From Ashinkailepas kermadecensis (taxonomy: Eukaryota; Arthropoda; Thecostraca; Neolepadidae), in assembly GCA_034440615.1 (NCBI GenBank), contig JAOTOM010003824.1, forward strand, positions 125,440 to 189,439: a stretch of 64,000 bases of DNA. Direction: 5' to 3'. This document shows, in pieces, positions 46,613 to 55,230 of the stretch. The position numbers and the translations under genes are program-made. Each line of letters begins with the position of its first letter. The stretch's first letter is position 1. Below the pieces are notes generated by a model. It was not told where the DNA came from. It made no database searches and saw only the letters and a list, made by a program, of their open reading frames with translations.

Positions 46613-47694
46613 ATCGGAAGCAGCCATTTTTAGGTCATACACATTCTACTCTTATTTATCCAAATGTTGGTTCTGGATAATGGAGTGAGGAATATCTGAT
46701 CAGGTCACATAAGGTCATATAAGAGAAGGCTGCGGTTAGTCATCGTAAGTGTGGTCATGAGAGGTGACCATTACTTCCATATATCCTTAAGTAGTTGCCG
46801 AAGTATACCAGAAATGACCACGCAAACTCTCTATCAACATTATTCCAGAATTATGTCTATGGGCATGCATTATTAGACGACTTCATGAGGATTAAATGGC
46901 ATATGACCTGGCTTTCCCTCGGAACATCCTATCGTCTCCTATGACCCACCACACCCTGCATCTTGAATGGAGGGAACAGGTGTGCAAATAAACCTAACAC
47001 GCATATTTATCACCCTACGGAACAAAGTAAATGCGTTCCCAGTACGCTATTTCGTTCACGACTAACTTCAAATACGGGCATTCAACCACCAGGCTTGCAC
47101 TGTACGATCTTTAGATCACCACCTAAGCTTAACCACGAGACTGCGAGATTGAGAGATATCGATCGCCGTTTGAATAATCTGAGTTAGTCTCTATTGTTCA
47201 CGAAGAGAAAATAGAGAGGATCCTCCATTGTCCAGTGCTTAGTAGAATGTTCGTTCAAACGTGGGGCTAAAGCCATGAGAAGAATCAAAATTATTCCAAT
47301 CCATGGTTTCCTGATAAATTACAATGATCAACGCTTCATTGCAAATCCGAATATCTGAACTGATGGTACTCGCAACTTCAGTGCCAGATCACAATACATG
47401 GGCGCATTTGCTGATGATACAAATAACCAACTTCTCTTCCAAAACGTCAGCAATAACGTCACAGCTGGAAAAATTAGTGTTAGACCAATACTGGAATTTA
47501 AACTGCAATGTATGAGGACATACTGAGCCACCCAGACCTCAGTACACCTGGCACGGAGAGGCCATGCTTCGGGGCGTCGCACAATGGTGACAGCGGGCTC
47601 AGGCCGGCAGACAGCCTGAGGAAAACAATGACTGCAGAGCCGCACCGGCCACACCGTCCTGGTCACACCGTCCTGGCCACTGGCCACCAGCGGC
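46613..47694. other. Unannotated sequence with a possible reverse-transcriptase remnant
   Basis: Mostly featureless. At 47401-47421 the plus strand reads GAFADDT, resembling the catalytic FADD box of LINE RTs. In a shifted frame it is followed by LEKLVLDQYWNLNCN, which resembles the LxxLxxWxxxWxLxxN pattern downstream of that box. The match is short and needs a frameshift. Confidence 0.3.
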
Positions 47695-49092
47695 TACCAA
47701 ACCACACCAGCCTCACCGCCCTAGCCTCACCGCCCTAGCCTCACCGCCCTGGCCACACCTCCCTGGCCTCACCGCCCTGGCCACACCGCCACCCCTGGCC
47801 TCACCGCCCTGGCCACACCCCCTGGCCTCACCGCCCTGGCCACACCTCCCTGGCCTCACCTCCCTGGCCTGGCCACCAGCGGCTACCAAACCACACCAGC
47901 CACACCGCCCTGGCCCTAGCCTCACCGCCCTGGCCACACCTCCCTGGCCACACCGCCCTGGCCACACCTCCCTGGCCACACCGCCCTGGCCTCACCGCCC
48001 TGGCCACACCTCCCTGGCCTCACCGCCCTGGCCACACCTCCCTGGCCTCACCTCCCTGGCCACACCGCCCTGGCCACTGGCCACCAGCGGCTACCAAACC
48101 ACACCAGCCACACCGCCCTAGCCTCACCGCCCTGGCCTCACCGCCCTGGCCTCACCTCCCTGGCCACACCTCCCTGGCCTCACCGCCCTGGCCACACCTC
48201 CCTGGCCACACCGCCCTGGCCACACCTCCCTGGCCACACCGCCCTGGCCCTGGCCACACCTCCCTGGCCACACCGGCCTCCCGCCCTGGCCACACCGCCC
48301 TGGCCACACCTCCCTGGCCACACCTCCCTGGCCACACCGCCCTGGCCACACCTCCCTGGCCACACCGCCCTGGCCACACCTCCCTGGCCACACCCCTGGC
48401 CACACCCCTGGCCACACCGCCCTGGCCACACCGCCCCTGGCCTCACCTCCCTGGCCACCGCCCTGGCCACACCTCCCTGGCCTCACCGCCCTGGCCACAC
48501 CGCCCTGGCCACACCTCCCTGGCCACACCGCCCTGGCCACACCTCCCTGGCCACACCTCCCTGGCCACACCGCCCTGGCCACACCTCCCTGGCCACACCG
48601 CCCTGGCCACACCTCCCTGGCCTCACCTCCCTGGCCACACCGCCCTGGCCACACCTCCCTGGCCTCACCGCCCTGGCCACACCTCCCTGGCCACACCTCC
48701 CTGGCCACACCGCCCTGGCCACACCGCCCTGGCCTCACCTCCCTGGCCACACCGCCCTGGCCACACCGCCCTGGCCACACCTCCCTCCCTGGCCACACCT
48801 CCCCTGGCCACACCGCCCTGGCCACACCTCCCTGGCCACACCCGCCCTGGCCACACCCTGCCCCTGGCCACACCTCCCTGGCCACACCGCCCTGGCCACA
48901 CCTCCCTGGCCACACCCCCTGCCACACCTCCCTGGCCTCACCTCCTCTGGCCACACCGCCCTGGCCACACTTCCCTGGCCTCACCTCTCTGGCCACACCG
49001 CCCTGGCCACACCTCCCTGGCCACACCTCCCTGGCCTCACCTCCCTGGCCACACCGCCCTGGCCACACCTCCCTGGCCACACCGCCCTGGCT
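47695..49092. repeat. Minisatellite, 14-bp unit (CCCTGGCCACACCT/G)
   Basis: Roughly 95 copies of CCCTGGCC(ACACC or TCACC)(T/G)C-type units. A longer block 'actggccaccagcggctacc' plus 'aaaccacaccagcc' recurs near 47680, 47872 and 48078, showing block duplication at the 5' side. Minus-strand frames are open for up to 338 codons (Gly/Arg/Val/Trp-rich) for compositional reasons. Confidence 0.95.
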
Positions 49093-50149
49093 GGCAGCCA
49101 CGGCTCGGAGGCGCCCCTCGACGCTCCGACCTTCTCCCACATCCTGCCGGCGTCAGCTTGTGACCCGCGGTCTGACCCCGGGGGTGCCGCCGCCCGCTGC
49201 GAGCACAAGCGCAACCCTCTCCACAGATAAGCGACGGCTAATGGTGCTGTTACTGACACGACACAGCGAAATACACAGTGGCCGGGCAGGGAGACGTGGC
49301 AGCTGCCTGTCGTTTGCGCGGTGCGCCCGTGCACGTGGACGGTAGGGCGGTGACCGCGATACCTATGGACAGCGGCATACTCGGCAGGTACCGTGCTGGC
49401 TCCACTACCTCCCCGTCCCTGGGATGCTTCAATGGACGTCTTCCCGTTATAAACAGCACAAATTCCGGGAAAATGACGCTACAGCACAGTAGGGTATTTT
49501 TTTTAGATTTAGCGCGCAATTACCCGAAACGTTCACTTTGTAGTTTTTGTATAAATAATGAAGCATCACGCTGCCAATGTGTCTCCAGTTTTCGGAGAAT
49601 TCATTCATTTGCCTAATTTCAGTGTCATCTATCAAAAACAGGTCATTCTTTCATCACTGCCCTTTAGTTTTTTTTTCAAACTCAGCGTGTCCATTGATGT
49701 AGGAGTGAGTGCACATATGGAATGAAACCATATGGTATCTACTTGAATTTGAAAATTTGACCTCAGGTCACTAAGATTTATAATTGGTCTTGCAAACGTC
49801 GAGAGCCTATAACCCTGGAAGCCATATAGCCCTGTAAACCTATAGCCCTAGAATCATTTGTCACAGGGTTCTGAAACAAAGCATATCTGATGAGCAAGTT
49901 TAGACCTTCCGATTCTGATGAACAAAGGTTAGACCTTCCCTTTGTCTGCCAAAAACAAACATCAGGTGAGTCTGTGGATCGCATTTGACCTGAACCTGAT
50001 ACTTCAAATTCCAATACTCAAACCTTTCTACCGATTGCGTTCAGTTGGGTTTACAATGTGGACACAACTTTCATTCATATCCACTGACAACAAATTCGAA
50101 CCAGCCCTCGGTAACTTCCGCAGATATCAGCTGACGTTTGCATGTCTAT
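49093..50149. other. Unannotated sequence
   Basis: Includes 'cctataaccct'/'catatagccct' short repeats at 49805-49850. No gene supported. Confidence 0.5.
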
Positions 50150-50330
50150 TTGCTTGTTTGTTTGTTTATTGGGTGGTTCACGACGCACTTCATGCACGAT
50201 CACGGCTAATGGCGCCGCCAACACTGTTTCGCCGGTGGGCCGCGGGATTTGGAAATGTCCCGAGTGGTGCGAGTGCGGACCTTTGATACCCAGAGCTCAA
50301 CACCTTAACCACTCGGCCATCCCGCCCCCA
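50150..50330 (-). mobile_element. tRNA-derived SINE (family B), reverse orientation
   Basis: Reverse complement of the element at 25036-25212. It has the tRNA-like head with GGGATGGCCGAGTGGTTAAG at its right end, the body 'ggcgccattagccgtgatcg', and a CAAACAAACAAGCAA-type tail at its left end. The tail is longer than in the other copy. Confidence 0.82.
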
Positions 50331-50796
50331 TGTCTAAACGCTTACAATTTACACGCACAATTAGCACGCACAACTGGCATGCGCACTGCTACGCCTTCGT
50401 CATGACTACTGGCGACAAATAGTGGATCTCACCATGCAAAGTATACGCGTGCACTTTTTTTGTATATGTCGCACCACTGAGTATTTCGACCATCTTACTA
50501 TTATAGCCTGAGGCGTTCATCATGATGACGCCTGCATCTTTATCTGCCTGCCAGCCTGGGTTATTATCACGCTGTCAGCTTTGGCTGGGTTTTCAAGAGT
50601 TGAAACATATCGCCTCGGCAAGTTACTGGTCTCTTTGTCAGCAAATGCCTTGCAAACATTTGCACGCGCTGCATAAAACCCTTGAATACATCACCGTGTT
50701 TTTTTTCAATTCGAATTGCGGTTCACATACGCCATGAATGTGTGCTTATCATTCCCAGTATCGAACTTAAAACCTAGCGAAAGAGCCTCATGTTGT

Positions 50797-52225
50797 TCAT
50801 TTGTCATTTGACGTGATGACAGATTTGTCACAATCCCTCCCTGCTCGCCCAGCTTGTTTCCAGGTACTATTTCGCCACAGATCGGTCAACTTCCGCTTCA
50901 GATTATCTCGTTGGTTTTCATTTAAATACTTTAGTCTGGTTTCGTGCTCGGTGGAAAGAGAAATTGCATTTCGTTTTCTCTTGCAAAACATACATTTCGG
51001 GGAGGGTCTATAATGCCTACTTTTTTCCCGATGGACGATCTCAGCAATTACGAAGCGAATGGGGATGAAAGGTACAGTAAGCGATGTCTTTTAATTAATG
51101 TAGTAGTTTTGACCTACAACCGTGCGTCATGTTTTCCTTCAAATGTCTTTAAATTGCCCCCAAATTGCTTTGAAACGCTGTAATCACAACAATAGAAAAT
51201 GCCCGATGGACGATCTCAGTGACTACTGCACCGATTTTCGTGAAAATGGCTCTAAAATAAACTTCGACATCGATTTGGGGCCAGTTGAGTCATTTCCATC
51301 TGATATAATTACGTAGAAAGCCACGAAATGAGCGTTTTAAATTAGAGATTTCCCGATGGAGGATCTACGGAAGTAATTTACAGAATTGCGCCAAACGCAC
51401 ACTGATCAATGTCTTTTCGCCGTATTAGATCAGTTGAGGCAGTTAAGAGAAAAAATAACATATTAAATATGAAATAGACTCTTAATACGGAAGTCAGTAC
51501 AACCGTGGACCAAGCTTTCAGTCATTCTACAAATATATCATCCATCTCTGATTGAATTGTGATGTAGCCCATCTCTAATTGAATTGTGATGTGATGAATT
51601 TCTACATTTCATATGTTGATTTTTCTCTTAACTGCTTCAACTTATCTAATACGGTGAAAAGATATTGACCAGTGTGTGTTTGTCGAAATTCTGTAAATTA
51701 CTTTCGTAGATCGTCCATCGGGCAACTCTCGAATTTCAATCCTCATTTCGTGGCTTTCTACCAATTTATATCGGATGGAAATGACTCAGATGGGCCAAAA
51801 GCGATGTCGAAGTTTATTTTAGAGCCATTTTCATGAAAATCGGTGCAGTAGTTACTGAGATCGTCCATCGGGCATTTTCTATTGTTGTGATTACAGCGTT
51901 TCAACGCCACTTGGAGGCAATATAAAGACATTTGAAGGAAAATATTAATTACGGTTGTAGGTCAAAACCACTACATTAATTAAAAAACATCGATTACTGC
52001 ACCTTGCATCCCCAATCGCTTCGTAATTACTCAGATCATCCATCGGGAAAAAAGTGGGCATTATAGACCCTCCCTACATTTCGTCATCAACTCACAGCAC
52101 GCTTCCTCCAAGTACAATCGTGCTGACTCAGTGAATGCTTTGAACAGGGCGGAAATTGAGATGGAGCAGATTTCGGAAGAATCTGCTCTGCCAAGCAAAC
52201 TTTCAAATTCTTTTGCATCTGTTGA
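50797..52225 (-). pseudogene. Open frame of about 115 codons split by the 51000-52074 element
   Basis: On the minus strand an open frame runs from about 52225 to 52084, and a second from 50999 to 50797. If the inserted element and one target copy are set aside, they join in one frame with no stop, reading ..ELMTK|CMFCKRKR.. across the site. Composition (Lys/Arg/Glu-rich with interspersed Cys) is protein-like and non-repetitive, but I recognise no family. A pyrimidine run followed by CAACAG just upstream on the minus strand could be a splice acceptor. This may be a host exon or part of another mobile element. Confidence 0.45.
51000..52074. mobile_element. Terminal-inverted-repeat (foldback/Mutator-like, non-autonomous) element with 9-bp target duplication
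   Basis: The left end GGGAGGGTCTATAATGCC and right end GGCATTATAGACCCTCCC are perfect reverse complements (18 bp). TACATTTCG flanks both sides (50991-50999 and 52075-52083). The inverted repeat goes far beyond the tips: arms of about 490 bp (51000-51490 and 51590-52074) align throughout with some divergence, leaving about 100 bp between. Each arm has three diverged subrepeats starting CCCGATGGACGATCT (about 51028, 51201, 51354 and mirror positions). No transposase. A 9-bp duplication with long inverted repeats fits Mutator-like or FB foldback elements. Class assignment is inference. Confidence 0.88.
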
Positions 52226-52294
52226 ATTCAATCAATTTGAGAGAAAAAATTCAAGCTAACATTCGAATTCAATCCTTTTTAATCCTTTGAGTAC

Positions 52295-52415
52295 AATACA
52301 GACTGCAATGGCACAAGATGCTATATTCCTCAGGGTTACCCTGATGAAGGCATAAAGCTGAAACGCTGGTGTTCATGTTTCGAATATATCATCTTGTGTC
52401 ATTGTAGTCGGTATT
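52295..52415 (+). other. Long hairpin enclosing a hammerhead-like core
   Basis: The left arm GACTGCAATGGCACAAGATG plus CTATATTC (52301-52328) pairs with 52382-52409 at 25 of 28 positions, two of the mismatches being G-T wobbles. Pairing continues outward over about six more bases. The 53-nt loop contains CTGATGA (52341-52347) and GAAAC (52360-52364), the conserved strands of hammerhead ribozymes, which are known to be carried by Penelope-like elements. Helix II between them is weak (AG..CT only), so catalytic activity is uncertain. A PLE remnant starts about 240 bp downstream. Confidence 0.5.
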
Positions 52416-52429
52416 TTACTTGTCCAATT

Positions 52430-52570
52430 AACTAATAACAATCCTTTGAATCTTTGGAATCTTTTTGAATGTTTTGAATCCTTTTAATTTTGTTTTAATC
52501 TTCTGAATCTTTTTAACTTTTGAGTCTTTGAAATCCTTTGAATTCAACTTCTTTGGAATACATTTGATGA
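52430..52570. repeat. Degenerate (AATCCTTTG)n repeat
   Basis: About ten words such as AATCCTTTGAATC, AATCTTTTTGAAT and AATCCTTTTAATT. A smaller set lies at 52268-52292. Low-complexity tract between the hairpin and the PLE remnant. Confidence 0.7.
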
Positions 52571-52649
52571 AAACTCAAAGATAAATATAAACTTAAGTCC
52601 ACTGCAGAGCTCAGCGTAGGAAACAGGCTTCTTTGTTCAACCTCTTAAT

Positions 52650-53480
52650 AGATGTATCCGGTGGTGCTATTGCAACAGACGTATACAGGAAGGTTACCAA
52701 CTAGGGTGTGGATGGTGACGGTTGCAACTCGAATTCGTACAAAACAGGTGGAATCGGTATTTGTGTTAAAAGAGCGATACAGAACTGTTCCTCGCGGCTT
52801 CTTTCAGATCGAGAGCTACGTGAGGTGCGACATATGCTGTTGAACAACAGCACGTACCGGGATTACGATTTTGACGTGGTGGCGAAATCTCTCCTCGGCA
52901 ATTGCTTGCAGAGCGGTAGTTCCCAGAGCCAGCGCAACGTCAGTGACGACATAGAGATGTGACACAAGAGCATCCTTAAGTCTGCCTCGAAAAAAATAAT
53001 TAAAAGTTTCCGCGTGACATTTTGTACCGTCACTATAGACAAACCAATAGCGACTACAGACAGTTTCATGCGCTGCTAGCGATTTACTACACCAGCCCAA
53101 AGACGTCATCCCCTGTCATTAGGAACAATCTCGGTCGAAATCAGTCCACGTTGAACTAGACCAATGCTGTGCACCGTTGTTCTCAATGCACTGCCCGGGG
53201 ACTATGTGACCCACCAGGTTCATTACGTCGGTCTGACGACGACTCTCAGTCGCCGACTGACAATGTATGTAGGAGAGGGGGCCCCAAAACAAACATGCAT
53301 GAACACCACAGCAGTGCTTGCAATATTGGAAACAACATACATCAGAAAAAACGGCTTCCATCATCAATGTTCAAAGCGAGCAACTCACAGTCAGGGTTGG
53401 ACACAGGGGGCAATAAGTGCATATATTTCCCCTCCATGGAAGATGTCGCCCCTTCGGCAGGGAAAGGAGACCTCCGGGTA
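52650..53480 (+). pseudogene. Penelope-like element: RT C-terminus to GIY-YIG endonuclease, frameshifted
   Basis: It begins with VYRKVTN (52681), the PLE VYRKPTHTG-type motif. It continues in another frame with KTGGIGICVKRAIQNCSSR and ELREVRHMLLNN (52770-52855), then RVTFCTVT near 53010-53035. A GIY-YIG domain follows: HYVGLTTTLSRRLTM (53221) with GAPK, then MHEHHSSA in a second frame, and ETTYIRKNGFHHQ. Several frame changes and internal stops show it is dead. In living PLEs this nuclease nicks target DNA. The RT core with its catalytic Asp pair is not present here. Confidence 0.8.
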
Positions 53481-53502
53481 GGCTCGAGTGTACCTCAACC
53501 TC

Positions 53503-53675
53503 AGTTGGTTGGTCATTGGTTTTACGACACATCGACCGTTGAGTCATATAGCGTCGCCAATCTCTCACGCCGATTGGTCGCGGGCGAAGAGTAGCGACAG
53601 GTGAGATTCGAACCCACGATATTTCGATTGTGAGACGAGCATCTTACCCCTAGACCACTCGTCCCCTACCTCCAC
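53503..53675 (-). mobile_element. tRNA-derived SINE, Val-like head (family A)
   Basis: On the minus strand the head reads GGGGACGAGTGGTCTAGGGG with A-box character, an anticodon-loop region resembling Val-CAC (CTCACAATC), and the B box GGGTTCGAATCTCAC. Then follows a body including 'cgcgaccaatcggcgtgaga' and a tail of CCAA type. The acceptor arm does not pair, so it is a SINE and not a tRNA gene. A truncated copy lies at 41022. Confidence 0.82.
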
Positions 53676-54200
53676 CTCAGATTCTTTAGCCAGAGGCACC
53701 CCTCGGAGAGGAAAAGGCGCCCCTGCAGATACTTTTGTAGTGGCGGCCCTCCGAAGAATGACGCCCCCCCCAACAGGTGCCTCCCCATGACAATTTCTGG
53801 ATCCGCCCCTACACACAGCTAGTTCCATAAGATAGACAGCTGGCTAGGAAAGACAGCCAAGGCTAGACGGATAGCGAGCGTTGTTGGTAGGTACATATAT
53901 TGCGCAGTAAGTTTTCGGTTCTGCGGCCCTGAAAGTGTGCATTGGAATGTGACATGCAATGTGGTATAATTATGTTGTAATCAAGTGTGAGAACTTTGCA
54001 TGATGTGCTCGATTGCATGACAATAACTTCGTTTACAGCTACATCTTGAAATGGTCTATGAATAGTTCGAAATGTCGACATATATATGACTAGCTTTGAA
54101 AATGCCTTGCATAAATATACTGATAGTGATAAACGAATAATGGGATACTTGTAACCAGGCAACGACAAATGGAAAAAGTGCTGTCGAGTTTAGCGAACAA

Positions 54201-54204
<4 letters not shown>
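53676..54204. other. Unannotated sequence
   Basis: 53680-53815 has GGCGCCCC/CCCCCC words ending 'ttctggatccgcccct', a reverse-orientation end like that of the 18607 element. The rest is AT-rich with nothing recognised. Confidence 0.5.

Positions 54205-54288
<84 letters not shown>
54205..54288. repeat. (TA)n microsatellite
   Basis: Almost pure alternating TA of about 84 bp, directly upstream of the LINE 3' fragment. Confidence 0.98.
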
Positions 54289-54290
<2 letters not shown>

Positions 54291-54292
54291 TA

Positions 54293-55230
54293 TATAAGGC
54301 TGATTAGTGGCAGATGTCCTTTCACTATGATTGGTTTGGATTATATTGTGTCTTTACGACGCACTCAGCAGCTGAGGCCATATGGCATCGCCTGCCTCTC
54401 ACCCTGGCAGGAAGGGCGGGCGTCGAGAGGAATCGAACTCCGTACCTCTGGCGTACCATAAGCTCAGCTTAACCACTGATCTTCCGACGCCCCTCATTTC
54501 ACTTTGAGAAGTGTAAGGTTATGCATCTTAGTTCTGGACAAGGGACATTTTAAATACACCATGGGAGACAGTGAACAGAATGGCATTGCAGAGAAGCACA
54601 AGTTAGGAGTGTTAGCTTCCAGAGACCTTAAATGAGACACAATTTAACTCAGCTAGAAACAGGGCGATTAGAATGCTAGCGATCATTAATGAGTGTGTTG
54701 CATACAACAGTACGAAAGTTATGAACACAATATTGTACTTTGCATATGTGCGACCCCCACTTAGAATATTGCGTGCAGGCATGGAGCACTTCCTTAAAAA
54801 ATGATTTAGAAATGCCAGAAGTGCAGCACAAAGCTACCATGCATGTTAGTGGACTAGGAAATTAGAACATGTGGACATGCTTATGGCATTATATATGCAC
54901 TTACTCAAGCATAGGGGATTAAGGCGATGAGTAGGAGATCCATGGCTGAACTCTTTAAGATAGCTAAAGGGTCAGATAATGTCAATCTGAATAATGTTTT
55001 ATAACTTCGGGAGTCACAGTGGGGTTATCAATTGGGTTAGACAAGTGAAGGTCTTAAGGTGATGTCAAACACCAAGAGGTTTTGATTCAAAGGTGTTTGA
55101 TCAATTGAATATGATGCAGAGTGGTGCGATGGAGAAGCAGTCATTGAATGTTTTAAAAATACGACGGATGAAGCATTGATATTACAGCAATTAGGCGCGT
55201 TCACGAGATAAGCTTTACACACGTTTTACC
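54293..55230 (+). pseudogene. CR1/L2-like LINE 3' fragment (RT thumb and C-terminal region), interrupted by a SINE
   Basis: Reading across the SINE target site gives WQMSFHFEKCKVMHL, the usual WxMxFNxxKCKVMH motif downstream of the RT catalytic box. Further conserved words follow in shifting frames: RPHLEYCVQAWS-like (DPHLEYCVQAWSTSLK, about 54754-54801), LEMPEVQHKAT and MHVSGLGN (to about 54860). Weak similarity to the C-terminal 'FDQLN..' region appears near 55090-55140. Stops and frame changes throughout mark it as dead. It lacks the endonuclease and the RT palm. Confidence 0.8.
54327..54496 (-). mobile_element. tRNA-derived SINE (family C) inserted in the LINE, 7-bp target duplication
   Basis: On the minus strand the head GGGGCGTCGGAAGATCAGTG (A-box-like CAGTGGTTAAGC) and B box GGAGTTCGATTCCTC are tRNA-like. 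A body follows with 'cctgccagggtgagaggcag' and 'gcgtcgtaaagacacaatat'. TTTCACT lies on both sides (54320-54326 and 54497-54503). The LINE reading frame continues exactly across the restored site. Confidence 0.87.

Noticed and set aside
47713..49140. 338-codon minus-strand frame with a Gly-Arg-Cys-Gly-Gln repeat, superficially like a structural protein
   Set aside because: It is produced by the 14-bp array. The repeat rotates through three frames and has no signal peptide or unique domain of its own.
53590..53670. tRNA-Val gene on the minus strand
   Set aside because: The acceptor arm does not pair and the sequence continues into a body shared with another copy, so it is a SINE head.
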